In this document: piece by piece, positions 1-11,198 of the stretch
Numbering within the stretch: position 1 is the first letter of the stretch
Layout: every line of letters begins with the position of its first letter
Assembly (NCBI RefSeq): GCF_030272615.1
Contig: NC_081410.1
Location: forward strand, 141,700,849-141,764,848
Length of the DNA: 64,000 nt
Direction: 5' to 3'
Source: Cryptomeria japonica
Lineage: Eukaryota; Streptophyta; Pinopsida; Cupressales; Cupressaceae
Made by a program: the position numbers and the translations under genes
Notes under the pieces: generated by a model
The model's input: only the letters and a program-made list of their open reading frames with translations
What the model was told of the DNA's origin: nothing
The model's database searches: none

Positions 1-235
1 TATCTTTCTTTTTTTCTCAAGTTTCCTTTTGCTTTTTCATTGGATATTGCCTCTATTTTTCTTAGTTTGCCTCCACATATATGTCCTAGTTCCCATTTTT
101 CTTTGCATTTATAACACAAGTTATTTCTTTAAATATTCCTTGCATTACATTTATGTCTGGGTGCCCATGGATATTTGCACATAAAAACACATCTTTCCCT
201 CTTGTGTTTCATCTTGTTTACAAGTGTGTCCTCTT
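1..235 (-). pseudogene. gag zinc-knuckle remnant of an LTR retrotransposon, cut by the window edge
   Basis: Read on the minus strand, one frame shows a basic lead-in (KMKHKRERC) followed by two Cys/His clusters, CVFMCKYPWAPRHKC and CYKCKEKWELGHIC, about 12 residues apart. A TAA lies between them. The W-x(2-3)-GH/RH-x-C spacing resembles the variant nucleic-acid-binding knuckles at the C terminus of some Ty3/gypsy Gag proteins rather than the canonical CX2CX4HX4C. A lysine/arginine-rich stretch at about 423-500 in the same orientation may be more of the same decayed gene. The reading continues off the left edge, so pol, if present, lies outside the window. The family cannot be fixed from this fragment. 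Confidence 0.38.
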
Positions 236-929
236 TCCCATTTCTTCCTGCAATAAAATGATAGGCCTTTCTTCCTTAGTTCTTCTCATTTTTCGTGAGA
301 GAGTTTCATATTCTTATGAGTTTCATATACTGTAGTGACTAGATCGTGACTTTCCATGAGCCATAAAACATAAAATATTGTCAAGGCATAAATAATTTTC
401 AAGTCCAAAACTAGATAAAACATCAAACTAGGTTACACATCTTAATCTTCTTTATTTTCTCCTTGTTGATCTTTCTGGTTCTTTTCTTCCTCTTCAACAT
501 CTCCCTCTTCATTAACCTTCTTCTTGCCCTTGTCTTTATCCACCTTCTTTGGCTTTGTTTAGCTATCCTGATAGGAGTCAAATGGCTATCCCAATGAGGG
601 GGAAATTCTTTCCCAACTAGTTGTATCATAGTTCTGATGTATAATTTCAAGGTCCCTGATTTCTTCATCCCTTCTCTTTTTCATATTGATGTTCCTTGCA
701 CTACTTGTTTTGAAAATCAGTTGTACTCTTAATGGAATTTCTTGTCAATCTGTCTTAAATCTCGTGGCCAAAAGTTTGCTTCTTGTACATCTTTCTTATA
801 AATTGGAGTCCTTCCTTCAATCACATTCATGGACCTTTCAACCAGTAGCTTTAATATGAAAGCTATTTGTTCCACAATTAAGATCAAAGTGAGTCTACAT
901 ATAAACTAAGTAAGAACCCTCTCTTTCCT

Positions 930-1411
930 TTGGTAGACATGCTCATTCCTTCTCTTCCATAGCAACCAATCGATGTTAGTAGACAAAAAAAGCCAAAACA
1001 CATTAGAAACCTTATCCACACCTGAAACAAAGCCCAAAATAGTTTTAGACCAACAAGATTTAGTAATAGCCTTAGACCACATTTTTCTTATCCAATATTG
1101 CTAACATTCTAAAAAATGCTTTGTGTATGAGTAAGGATATTATACAAACCTTTAGCTTTAATCGTGAGAAGAGGAATCCCATCAACCCACTTAATTTTAG
1201 GGATGAAATCACTTTTTTTAACATTCTTGATAGGTTGTTTAATAAATTGAATATATTTAGTCAATGTAGAATAAGTTCTTTTACTCATTATACTCAAATT
1301 GAATTCTTCTTGAAGTAGTTCCCAAGTTTTTAATTGACTATTTATGAGCAATTTTTCTGTATCAGTTACTCCAAGAGAAATAATTCCTTGACAATGAAGA
1401 TTTGGACTCAC
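930..1411 (-). pseudogene. probable non-LTR (LINE/L1-type) ORF2 C-terminal remnant
   Basis: The minus strand has a 100-codon open stretch (1109-1411) with the pattern seen downstream of reverse transcriptase in plant L1 ORF2: a TWELLQEEFNL segment, then a basic spacer, then KAKGLYNILTHTQ, comparable to the family's 'KGLISKIYKAL' position. Immediately downstream, another frame reads W-S-K-A-I-T-K-S-C-W-S-K followed by VFWLFLSTNIDWLLWKRR. This fits the zf-RVT end of such proteins (W/C cluster, SFW, then 'W.LW..RN'). A frame change is needed between the two parts. No RT catalytic motif, poly(A) tail or target duplication is seen. The call rests on motif order only. Confidence 0.38.
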
Positions 1412-4400
1412 AGCAATTAGAGAAACCTATAAAATATAAAATAAATGAATAATAAACAAATAGACAAATACATGAAAGACACAATTTACCTTGTCTTTTA
1501 CCTTCTCATCTCATGGATTGAGTGGAATTATAGGTATCCTTCCTCACTTGATTTTTTCCTTTAGTGTTGTGTAGTTGGGAGGAATGTGGTTGCACAAACA
1601 AGTAGCATGATATTGAGATTACGATAGATTGGATAAAAAACAAACAACATGTAGGTAGAATAAGTATGTATCGATAGAAAATATGACAACATACACAACA
1701 AAGAACAAGCTAACCGGTTAAAGGATCAACCTTTCGCGGGTAGCATTGATGAGTTTCCAGTTCTCATTAGAAGATAGAGTAGGAGAGGCCATTGTCAAAC
1801 TATTTTTGTAGTTATCAACCACACCCCCTCTAACAGTGAGGTAGTTCCAGATAGTTACTTACATTTTTCATGTTTTATGTTAAGGTCTTTAGCTGGAAAA
1901 CCATCTTCCTTTTCTACTATTTTTTTTTGTCTATTGTGTTTCCTTGCACATTTACAAATATGCGTGAGAGTCATCTTGAACCAGTTCTAGGGAGGTATCT
2001 AGTAGAGGAAGCTTCATAACATTAGAGTTTGTGTTAATATGTTCCAAACATAAATGTAAATAGACTTATATCTATATGCAACTTGCACCTTTTCAAATTG
2101 AACTTTTGGAAAAGTCCAAATTTGGAGAGGAAATTCTTACTGTTTGTGAATCCAACATTCATCTTTCAAATTTTAGGTCCAATTTCCATGAATAAGGGTT
2201 CCCAAGACCCTAGTCATATAAAATTGAGCCATGAGGAACATCATGAATAAGGGAATGAACCAAATTTATGGAAACATTCTCAAACCTAAGTACAATTAGG
2301 CATAAATAAGGCACAACCACTAAAGTGAGTCCAAACCTAGTGTATATTTATAAAGAGATACAACTTATGATGCAATTTTTAGCCCTCTCTTAGCAAGAGT
2401 ATGAAATTATTCTCATGTACTCTTGGGAAAATATGGAGAAACCAAATATTCTTTCACCAAGATATTGAAGAGTCAAGATGACTACAAGTTTGGAAATGTG
2501 GTAGCTCCCAAGACTTATGATATTGTCAATATATAATATTGAGATAAAAGGGAAGTAAAAAGTGAGTAATATGAGTAACATTGGTAGCACACATGGAGCA
2601 TGCAAAACACAAAGTTATGACATTTAGAACTAGTAAGATTCATATATTCTCACTAGGAACCATACCAAAAAGACAAGGCATAGATCTAGGACTAGTAAGA
2701 TCCTTATATAGTTACTAGGAGTCATGTTAGAGACACATAAAATCATGATACCCAAGTTAGTAAGATACTCTAACACTTAGTCATAGATCGCATTCTAACA
2801 ACAAATAGAGACCTAATTGTGAAAGTTTGAGGTCCATTGGGAAAAAAGTTGTCATATTGCCATGACAACTTTTGCATTTCTTGTAGAAACTTCTTCAAAA
2901 AAAGGTTGGAAAGTTAGTTTATGGTGGCTTGAGGTTGTAACCCACTTGGATGGGAATAAATAGGCCTTTGACATGCCATCCAAGAGTTTTGCTTAATGAA
3001 ATTGGGGTTTTATGTGCATTTTTTGACGTTTCAGTTTGATTCTCTTCATTTTTCATTGTGAAAATCATCATAATTTTATGGGAATTCGATTGGATGTGGT
3101 AGATAAGTGAGTTAACTTCATTTTTAATTTTTGTGGCATTGAATTTCATTGTGTTTTAAATTAGATATCATAGTTTTTCCAAAAAATGTCAAAACCCTGC
3201 CTAGTGTTTACAGAGAGGAGTAAATAATGTATAGTTTGGTCTCCCATGAATATAAATTCACCCAAATGTGTGGGAAGACATTTTTTCATGCCATGTATCA
3301 TATTATGTTGTGTGAAGGGCCCCAAATTAGATTTGGTACGTTTGGGCATGAGGACAGTCTGATATCTCTATGTATCAGTCAGTAAAAGGCAGTAAGAGTG
3401 AAGAATTTGGTAGGAAGACCAAGTGATTGGTATTTTGAAGTGGTTGATGATAGAGAGAGGGGTGAGGGGACCCTATGCAACCTTCGGAATGGTTTGTGGA
3501 TCAAAACCAAATGAAATAGATTAAATTTCTATGACTGTCCTAAGGGTATTGATTGTCACAGTCATAGTTTTACTAGTGATATTGTTTTTGTTTTGACAGA
3601 GTTGTGTTTGTAAACCCAAGTGTGGACATGTAATGGAGTCATGAGATTTCTTAAGACTACATCAATACTTAACAACAACATAGTGTGTAGGCACCTAAAA
3701 TATGAAAGGAATACATATTGGAAGGCACATGTGATGATGCCATGAAAGGTTTGATATCCCTATGTATCAGACTGAGAAAACCAGTGAAAGACAAAAAACA
3801 ATGCATTGAGAAGGCAAAAGGTTGAATATCCTAATGTTTGTTGTTGAAGTGATGTGTGGGGACCCTGCCAAGTCAAATACCTTGTTGTAGTTTCAAAGGG
3901 TGGAAAAATAATAAGCATTTTATTTAGCATCCTAATAGACCATCCATCATCACAATTATTACTAATATTGATGTGTGCGTTGCAAACAAAGTTCTAGAGA
4001 AGGCTCTTTCTATTGTAATACCAAGTGAGTGTTCATAGACCTTGTGTAGGGTCCTCCAAGCCTAGAGTCGGGAGTTTGAAGCCTACATACATTGATTTGG
4101 CCTTGTGGCCATCAATGAGTGCTAGCCCAATAGGAGAAGTCTTGAGATTGACAATTTTGGAAGTGTGGCATTGTTGAGAGACAACACTTATGTGTGAACC
4201 CCGTCTTCATGTATTATGATTATTTGCCATGACACTCGACCCTATCCTCATGGTGTTGGCTCAATTCATATTAGTGTATTTTGTTGAAGAAACATAATGT
4301 GAGAAGTTTGATGCAAAGGCAAGGGTAGAACTCAGTATTTCATATTAGGACAATAACCACATTGATTAGGAAAGTTAGATAAGGTCTCTCCAATGTTTAG

Positions 4401-4669
4401 GATACTGAATTCACATTAGATACTCATGGATTACCCCAATTAGACATTAGTCAACTTAAGATATGATACAAGGATTGCATACCATGAAGCCATTAGATAT
4501 GTTTTGAGATGAAAAAGAAGAGTTAAATGGTTTTGGTTCAATGATGATAATTTCTATTTTCAAGTAATTTAATTTGGTATATTATACCGAAACATGATTT
4601 CATAACTAACATTTCAACTTCTATATAACTAGTTCTATAACCCAATTTTCTCGCCTGTGAAGAAAGACC
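1412..4669. other. 3.3-kb AT-rich stretch with no recognised gene
   Basis: No open reading frame here has recognisable protein motifs; the longest are short and low in information. Two loosely related segments containing GATATCYCTATGTATCAG occur near 3360 and 3752, which suggests decayed repeat sequence. No CACTA terminal inverted repeat could be recognised next to the transposase start at 4670, although the left end of that transposon should lie in this stretch. Confidence 0.5.
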
Positions 4670-7116
4670 ATGTCAAACAATATCAGCGAACAACAAAATA
4701 AGGAGACAATTGCTAGATTGTGGTCTAACTTGAAAAGAAAAGGTGATGGAAAATGTTATTGTCCCTGCAAAATTTGTAAGGGGTTAAAGACTAGAAGACT
4801 TCTAATCAAAACAACTAAGAAACATTGTAGGCTGCATGGTCACATTTAAGGTGGACATGATTATCATCCATTGGTAAGTTTTTCATTATATAATTTTAAC
4901 AATTTATATACATAATAAATCACTTGATGATGAGATCATGATCATGGTTTATTTATGTTTATCAATTTTATATAGGTCCAGCACCTTGGAGATCATGGTA
5001 TGGATCAACACAACCCGAAGAATATGGTTTTCGAAGTGGATGAACATGGAGGTGTGAATATCAAAGCTGAAGATAATGATCCCATGGAAGATGACGATCA
5101 TGAGCCACAAAACACAATTGAAGATGATGGTACAAATACATTGATCCATGACACATTTAGTACTCACACAGCTGATCATGATGATGAAGATGACCTTGAT
5201 GTTGTTCATAGTGTCCCTCTACTTGAGAAGGCATTTGAGGCCCTTTCCGAAGGCTCGCAGACAACTCTTCTCTCTATTGTATTGTTGTTGGTGAACTTGA
5301 AGGTTATGAATGGTTTATCCAACATAACAATCTCACGCATGTTAAGGTATGTCATATATGTCATAATAAACTGTGAATCATGCTGTACCATTAATATTCT
5401 TTATATTAACAAATTATATTTTTTTGTTGTAGATTGATAGGTGAGTTTTTGTTACCACCATCAAATATTCTACCTTGCTCATACCAAGAATTATTTGCCA
5501 TTATGAAAGATATTGGAGTGGAGTATCAAGCAATAGATTCTTGTCCCAATGATCATATTATATATCACAAACAACATGAATTTCGAATTGAATGCCCTAA
5601 ATGTCATATCAGTAGATATCAAACAGATCAAATAACAAAAAGGGTTCCTCGCAAGGTTCTTAGCTATATTCCCATTATTCCACGTATGCAACGATTATTT
5701 AAGTGCACTATCTTGGCACAATTTATGGATTACCATGCACACAATAGAAGTCGATATGACATTATTCGAATGCCTGAGGATGGTTCAACATTTATGGATA
5801 TAAAGGAAAAGTGGCCACACTTTAAAGAAGAACCTCGTAATCTCGGGCTTTCATTGGCAGCAAACGGTGTAAATCCATTTGGAGAGATGAGATCTGTTTA
5901 CTCAGTGTGGCTTGTTTTTGTTATCAACAATAACATTCCTCCATGGATGTCAATAAAGAGGGAGAACATAATGTTGGCAATGATTGTTCCAGGTATTTTA
6001 TCATTTAAATATAGTCACATCTACATTTAATTATAAATATTGCAGTAAAATGGTCATAATAATTATGTAATGTTTTTGTTCATTTGATTAGGTAAGTACC
6101 AAGTTAAAGATACGAATGTATATATCGAGCCTCTTATCGACAAGTTGATGGAGTTATGGAATGGTGTCACTATGTATGACGTCTCTAGACCAATAGGACA
6201 AAGACAATTTCAATTCCATGTGATGCTTCTATGGACAATACACGATGCCCCAGGGCTAACATATTTTTGTGGTATGTTATAGTGTTTAAGTTGTGCATGA
6301 ACATTATAATTCAAAGAATTATCATATTTAATCCAATTATACATTATCTTGTAGGTCTTCAAACAAAGGGAAAATTTGCATGTCCTGTTTGTGGTCTAAA
6401 GATGAAATCTCGTCATTCAAAATTTTTAGGAAAGCAGGTGTTTGATGAGTATAGGCACTTTCTCCACAAAAATCATAAGTATCGAAATACTGAAAAACAT
6501 CTTTTCAATGGGAAAGAAGAGAATACATCAAAGCCACGAAGAATGACACCTCACATGTGGAAGTCGGAATATAATAGAATTAATCGTCAAGGTAATGCCA
6601 TTCCATCTAATGGTTTGTCATAAAACATCTTTTCTAGTTTGTTTTGTTTACTGATGATGTGATTGATGATCATGAAGGTTGTGAAGGCATAAATGACCAC
6701 CTTCCTAAGGGACTAAAAAGTTATCCCTGACAATTTAGTAGGTTGCCCTACTATGAGCAGTTACAAATTGTTCATTTGTTTGATACTATGTATATTGGAA
6801 AGAATATAACAAAGACATTATGGAAAATATTGGATGGAAGGCGTGCCAAAGAAAAAAATGTCAAAATATGTAGTGACATTCAGGATTCCAATCATGCAAT
6901 GATAAATGTCATTCAATCAAATAGCCATGGAGACCAGATTAATATAAGTGAGCTTCCTTGGTTATTAATGGACCAACAAAGCAATGCTATAAAAGAAGTC
7001 ATACGAAAAATTCAATTTCCCACAGGATTTGCTGCGAACATAAACAATCTCATATCAAAGAAAAGTGAATTTAGGCCAGGGATGAAAATGCATGATTGGC
7101 ATACCTTCATTAAGGT
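4670..7116 (+). pseudogene. CACTA TNP2-type transposase, 5' part (six exons)
   Basis: Likely exons are 4670-4873, 4976-5346, 5433-5992, 6092-6271, 6355-6591 and 6678-7114, all with GT-AG introns that keep the frame. Exon 1 has the transposase-associated pattern KCYCPCKICK followed by CRLHGHI and GGHDYHPL. Exon 2 has an acidic linker and the 'SQTTLLS..LLLVNLKV' block. Exons 3-5 carry the Transposase_21 core: CPKCHISRY, LSLAANGVNPFGEMRSVYS, YDVSRPIGQRQFQF, LLWTIHDAPG and a Cys pair in KGKFACPVCG. Exon 6 runs through YYEQLQIVHLFDTMYIGKN to HDWHTFIK, where a retrotransposon cuts it. Internal stops are TAA at 4847-4849 and TGA at 6728-6730. The position usually read as Asp in the family's 'DGFNPFG' block is Asn here, so even a spliced product would probably be inactive. 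The protein would bind transposon ends and catalyse cut-and-paste transposition. Confidence 0.8.
7112..7116. repeat. left target-site duplication (AAGGT) of the Tat element
   Basis: AAGGT directly precedes the LTR start TGATGCCC at 7117 and is repeated exactly at 25156-25160 after the other LTR. A 5-bp duplication is normal for Ty3/gypsy integrase. Confidence 0.95.
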
Positions 7117-8477
7117 TGATGCCCTCCTAAATGGCACAAGGTTAGTCTACGATCAAAGAACACAAAACACACAAAACATTAGTGTTAGTCAATCGAAAAC
7201 TAATCTAAAAAGGCATACCAAAAGAGAGACTAAAAGCATGCAAGCATATTTAACTATCAAAGCAAACATGATGAGGCATCTCCAAATACCTCCTAACATA
7301 CTCCTAGTTCCTTCTCCCTTGTTTCTCTCCTCTCCAAGTTCCAAAATAATGTAGCTCTCAGCAGCTTTTTGCACTATGGATGCTTATGGAGGATTGAGAT
7401 TTGTAGTATAGCTCCAAATATGAAATGAAAAGCTATTTTTATGCTAAAATGATGTATTTTAACCAAAAAGACAAGATTTAGTTATGCTATGCTAAATGCT
7501 CTCTAAAATGTCTATAGCTTAGATGCATACAAGTTTTTTTTTAGGATCTGGATTATGAAGGAATGGGCTCTATTTATAGGAAAAATGGAGCAATGGATGG
7601 TTGAGATTGAGTAATCTCAACAAGGGTCAGGATTGAATGATTTCAAATCCATGTGAGGGCTTTCAACCCAATCCTAGGATGACAAGTGTCAATGTGAAAT
7701 AGGTTGAGAGGAGAGGGAATAAGTATTAAATGCCTGACATGACTTTGGGATTTTGAGTCAAGGTTGGTTGAATGAATAAACTCTTTATTCAAAGAATAAA
7801 GCTTTTATCCAATAGATAAACTCTTGTGCAAATGTGAAATGGATGAATATGGTCAAAACAATAAATGTTTGGGGAGACAAGATTGAAATAACCATAAATG
7901 GTTATGTAAGAGCCATTAGTGGTCTTGGAAGACTTTGGGGGTTAATTTGTTGAACACACAAAACATTAAATGCTTTTCAAAGACTTTGGAGTTTTTGAGA
8001 AGTGAATCCATTTTGCTTAGGAATGTGACAATAATTAGGGGATGGATTAGGCTAATTAGGAAGGGGTTAGAAGAATCTAGAAGGGGATTAGGTTTGCAAG
8101 TGGATTTGGTGGGTGAGGGAAAATAGGATTTTATTTAAAATAAAAATTCATTTATTTCAATAAATGTGTGCAAGTTGCATTTGTAGGAAAATGCAAGTGG
8201 GGTGGGGATAATGATTTTAAATAAATGTTTTATTTAATTTATTTAAAAGAGGAATAGGGGGATTTTAATTAAATAAATTGATTTTATTTATTTAATTGAT
8301 TGGAATTGGATTTAATGAATGAATTAAAATAAATTGAATAATTTATTTAATTAATAGAAGAATGTTTGGGGATGAATTAATTAAATATCAATTTAATTAA
8401 TTGGTGGCTAGTGGATTTTTAATCAAATAAATACGAAATATTCATTTAATTAAAATGGACAGATTTATGTGACTACA
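7117..8477 (-). repeat. 3' LTR of the Tat element
   Basis: It is nearly identical to 23788-25155, with about 9 single-base differences by eye plus one 7-bp indel. On the minus strand it begins TGTAGTCAC right after the PPT and ends GGGCATCA at the AAGGT duplication. It carries the same TATA box at 7570-7578. Confidence 0.95.
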
Positions 8478-8490
8478 TTTGCCCCTCTTT
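8478..8490 (-). other. polypurine tract of the Tat element
   Basis: The minus strand reads AAAGAGGGGCAAA immediately before the LTR start TGTAGTCAC. This is the expected primer for plus-strand DNA synthesis and confirms the minus orientation. Confidence 0.8.
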
Positions 8491-8787
8491 GAGACGGTGC
8501 AGTTTATCGCATCGTTTCAAAGAAAGAAAAACTGATGTGAAGAAATACCCCATAAAATGTAAATTTAATGGGTGGTATGCCCCCTCGAGAGATGGGCCGA
8601 AATTTTTTGAAAAATCGGGCGATCTCTCGAAAAAGAATGAAAATTGGTAGGGTGGTAGAAGAGAAGAAGTGAGGCATACTGGGGAAAAATAGAAGAAAAC
8701 GGGGGAAACATGGAGAAATGGGGGGCTCGGGAAGTTCACGGGGACCATGGCGATGAGCGGGGCGAAGTTACGGTGACGGCGGGGGGG

Positions 8788-8794
8788 TATAAAT
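8788..8794 (+). promoter_or_regulatory. possible TATA box for the antisense PMD transcript
   Basis: TATAAAT occurs in a G-rich setting (GGGGTATAAATGGGG) inside the element's 3' untranslated region, about 870 bp upstream of the PMD start and upstream of the AGCGCT array. It is the best TATA-like sequence on that strand between the LTR and the ORF. Function is inferred from position only. Confidence 0.3.
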
Positions 8795-9041
8795 GGGGTG
8801 AAAGGGGTGAAAACATGACCATTTGTGACCGCGACCAGTTGAAAACGAGAGGTCTGACAGTGACATTTGGAGGAGCAAGGAGGAGCTACGATGCCGATTC
8901 TGATTACCGAGCACCGATTCGAGCGGGTCCGACGGTTCCAGCGCCTAGCCGACTATGGACCAGCGGTACGCAAATTCGAAAACTGACTTTTTATGCATTT
9001 TTGATAGGTTTTTAGCTGAGTCAAAGTCAAGTCGGAGCAAG

Positions 9042-9386
9042 AGCGCTGGAACTATGGTTTTAGCACTTTTGCTCCATGAATTAGCGCTATTGTGTCACAA
9101 TAGCGCTATTGAGGGCTGGTTTGAGCGCTTTTGTATGCATTAGCGCTAATGTAGGCAAGTTTTAGCGCTTTTGTTTAAGTAGCGCTATCGTATGGTTAAT
9201 TGAGCGCTATTGATGTGTAATAGCGCTATTGCATAGCGGGTTGAGCGCTTTTGTTTTGTAGCGCTCTTGTAGAGCTTTTTGGCCGCTTTTGATGTTGTTG
9301 TAGCGCTATGGATGTTGTTGTAGCGCTATTGATGTTGTTGTAGCGCTATTGTGTAGAACTAGCGCTATTGTAGATAAAATAGCGCT
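9042..9386 (+). repeat. array of 16 AGCGCTWTTG motifs before the antisense ORF
   Basis: Sixteen perfect AGCGCT cores occur in 345 bp, mostly followed by ATTG or TTTG and often preceded by T or TT (for example TGTAGCGCTATTGATG). The spacing is irregular, about 14-42 bp. The array sits between a possible TATA box (8788) and the PMD start (9658), so it would be in the 5' leader of that transcript. It matches the array at 23422-23689 in motif and in polarity relative to transcription. Confidence 0.9.
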
Positions 9387-9657
9387 TTTGCCTTAGGATA
9401 ACGAGATGCCCCAATGTCGGACAAAATAAATCTCCTGATGCCTAACGATTAATGGATGGCGAGGTGAAGTGGGAGTTGTTTTGAACCATAGCAGCCTGAT
9501 GAGACTTAGGTCATTTGTTAGAATAAATGCCTGGTGAAGTCTAGGCGGCCATGATTGCTCACCTGTTGAGACCCGAAGATACTTGATCAAAGTATCTGAT
9601 GATAGTCTAGGTTGAAACTTAAGAAAGTTTGATAACAAAACAACTGATGGTGATTTG

Positions 9658-11198
9658 ATGAATGTCGATGTGCAGGAGGATCTGCGCGTGTTGCAGTTAC
9701 GCGAGCGCCACCCTGCGACACAGGGATTGCGAGATCGGTTGACACAAATAGAGATAGACTGTATTGCAGCTACTGGCCTGTACGAGGTGATGCACATGCC
9801 CGTGATTCGGATGAATCACGGCCTGATCATAGCCTTGGCAGAGCGATGGCATAGTGAGACGTGCACATTTCATCTAGCCCGGGGAGAGATGACGGTGACC
9901 TTAGAGGATGTGTGGCGTATCCTTCGGATTCCGATTCGGGGGGAGCTGGTGACATATGATAGATCCTGGGGGACGGTGTCTTGTCAGAGGATTTTTGAGG
10001 AGGATGTATACATTGATGATGGCTCGATCGCATGGGAGGATATAGCGGCACTATATGAGCCCCTTCCAGCAGTTTTGTCAGGGATCGTGGGAGGACTTCT
10101 GTGTCCAGATAGGCGGTCACATGGATTGGCGGTGGGATGGGGACAGGTTATAGAGATGATGATGACTGAGGGGACCCGATTTGCATGGGGGCCATGCGTG
10201 TTAGCGCACATGTACCAAGAGTTACACGAGGTAGTGTACAGAGGGCAGGGTTCTTTAGCAGTGGGCATGACGCTGCTGCATGTGTGGGCATGGGAGCACT
10301 TACCAGTGACTCGACCAGTGAGTCTCAGATTCCAAGCCGTGGACCAGCCATACATGTTTATGTACAGTGGCATGATGAGTCATCCCCACTTGGGGAAGTT
10401 AGAGTGGTGGTGGTGAGCATTGGATGACCTGGATGAGGAGGAGGTGGAGGTGGAGGAGGTGAAGGTGGTTTGGGGATGCCGAGGCAGCGGAGAGGGAGAG
10501 GTGGACTACCTCTTCAGATATCATAGGGACCTTTGATGCAGGGAGGAGTGCAGCTGAGTGGGAGGGGGATGGAGAGAGAGATCCCCATGGCTATAGGTGT
10601 AGGGGAGGGTGGTGCAGGGGAGGGACCTAGTGGAGGGGGTGATACAGGTGCGGCAGGTATGGACATGGGGGAGGGAGCTACTGGGGATCTGCGGGAGCAT
10701 ATGATAGGTTATTTGCAGACCTAGGTGGAGAGATTAGAGGAGGAGATAGCAGCTAGGGATGTGCAGCTATTTGCACGTGAGTCAGAGATGACAGTGGTGC
10801 TGCGGGAGAGAGATACTGCGGTGGAGAGATTGGCGGAGCTGCAGGAGAGAGTCCGAGCGGGAGTAGGAGCATAGGGTCCTACAGGGGAGATTATGAGGCA
10901 GTTTGGGCGAGCACAGGCTGAGATAGAGTACTGGCGGGGGTTATATGAGCAGGTGGTACCGATTAGCCAGCGAGCTCTCAGTTATACCCAGATGCGGTAG
11001 ACGAGATCCGAGCGATCACAGAGGATGCAGAGTAGTGGGGGAGTGATGGGTCCTTTCAGGCGGGATAGATCAGGAGATGCAGGAGGGAGTGGGGGTTCGA
11101 TGAGGCCTCCATGAAGAGATGGATCAGGTGGTGCAGGTACCAGTGGTGGAGTAGGTAGGGGTGGTGGTGGTACAGCATCTGGCCAGAGTGGCATTTGA
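9658..11198 (+). pseudogene. antisense ORF: plant mobile domain (PMD) protein with coiled-coil and Gly-rich tail
   Basis: This plus-strand ORF lies inside the minus-strand Tat element. From ATG 9658 it encodes a recognisable plant mobile domain: MNHGLIIALAERWHSETCTF, ARGEMTVTLEDVWRILRIPI and LYEPLPAVLSG are blocks shared with the MAIN/MAIL family. After the domain comes an acidic linker (LDDLDEEEVEVEEV), then, in another frame, a Gly-rich stretch and a heptad-like segment (VERLEEEIAARDVQLFARES ... RERDTAVERLAELQERV), ending in a Gly/Ser tail at 11198. The breaks are TGA at 10414-10416, a frameshift near 10440-10475, and TAG near 10526, 10722 and 10872. The function of transposon-borne PMD proteins is not established; host MAIN/MAIL proteins act in silencing and genome stability. 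Confidence 0.82.

Noticed and set aside
4300-4669. Search for a CACTA terminal inverted repeat
   Set aside because: No convincing CACTAC-type terminus with a partner on the right was found. Isolated CACTA strings elsewhere have no inverted mate.
5206-5391. Minus-strand ORFs across the CACTA transposase exons (also 5491-5691 and 4949-5209)
   Set aside because: They are shadows of the plus-strand exons, which have family motifs and matching splice sites.
9042-9386. AGCGCT array considered as CRISPR or a satellite
   Set aside because: The core is only 6-10 bp and irregularly spaced, with no fixed unit and no spacers. It is better described as a clustered motif.
9393-10373. Minus-strand ORFs opposite the PMD domain
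   Set aside because: They lack motifs, while the plus-strand frame carries the conserved PMD blocks.
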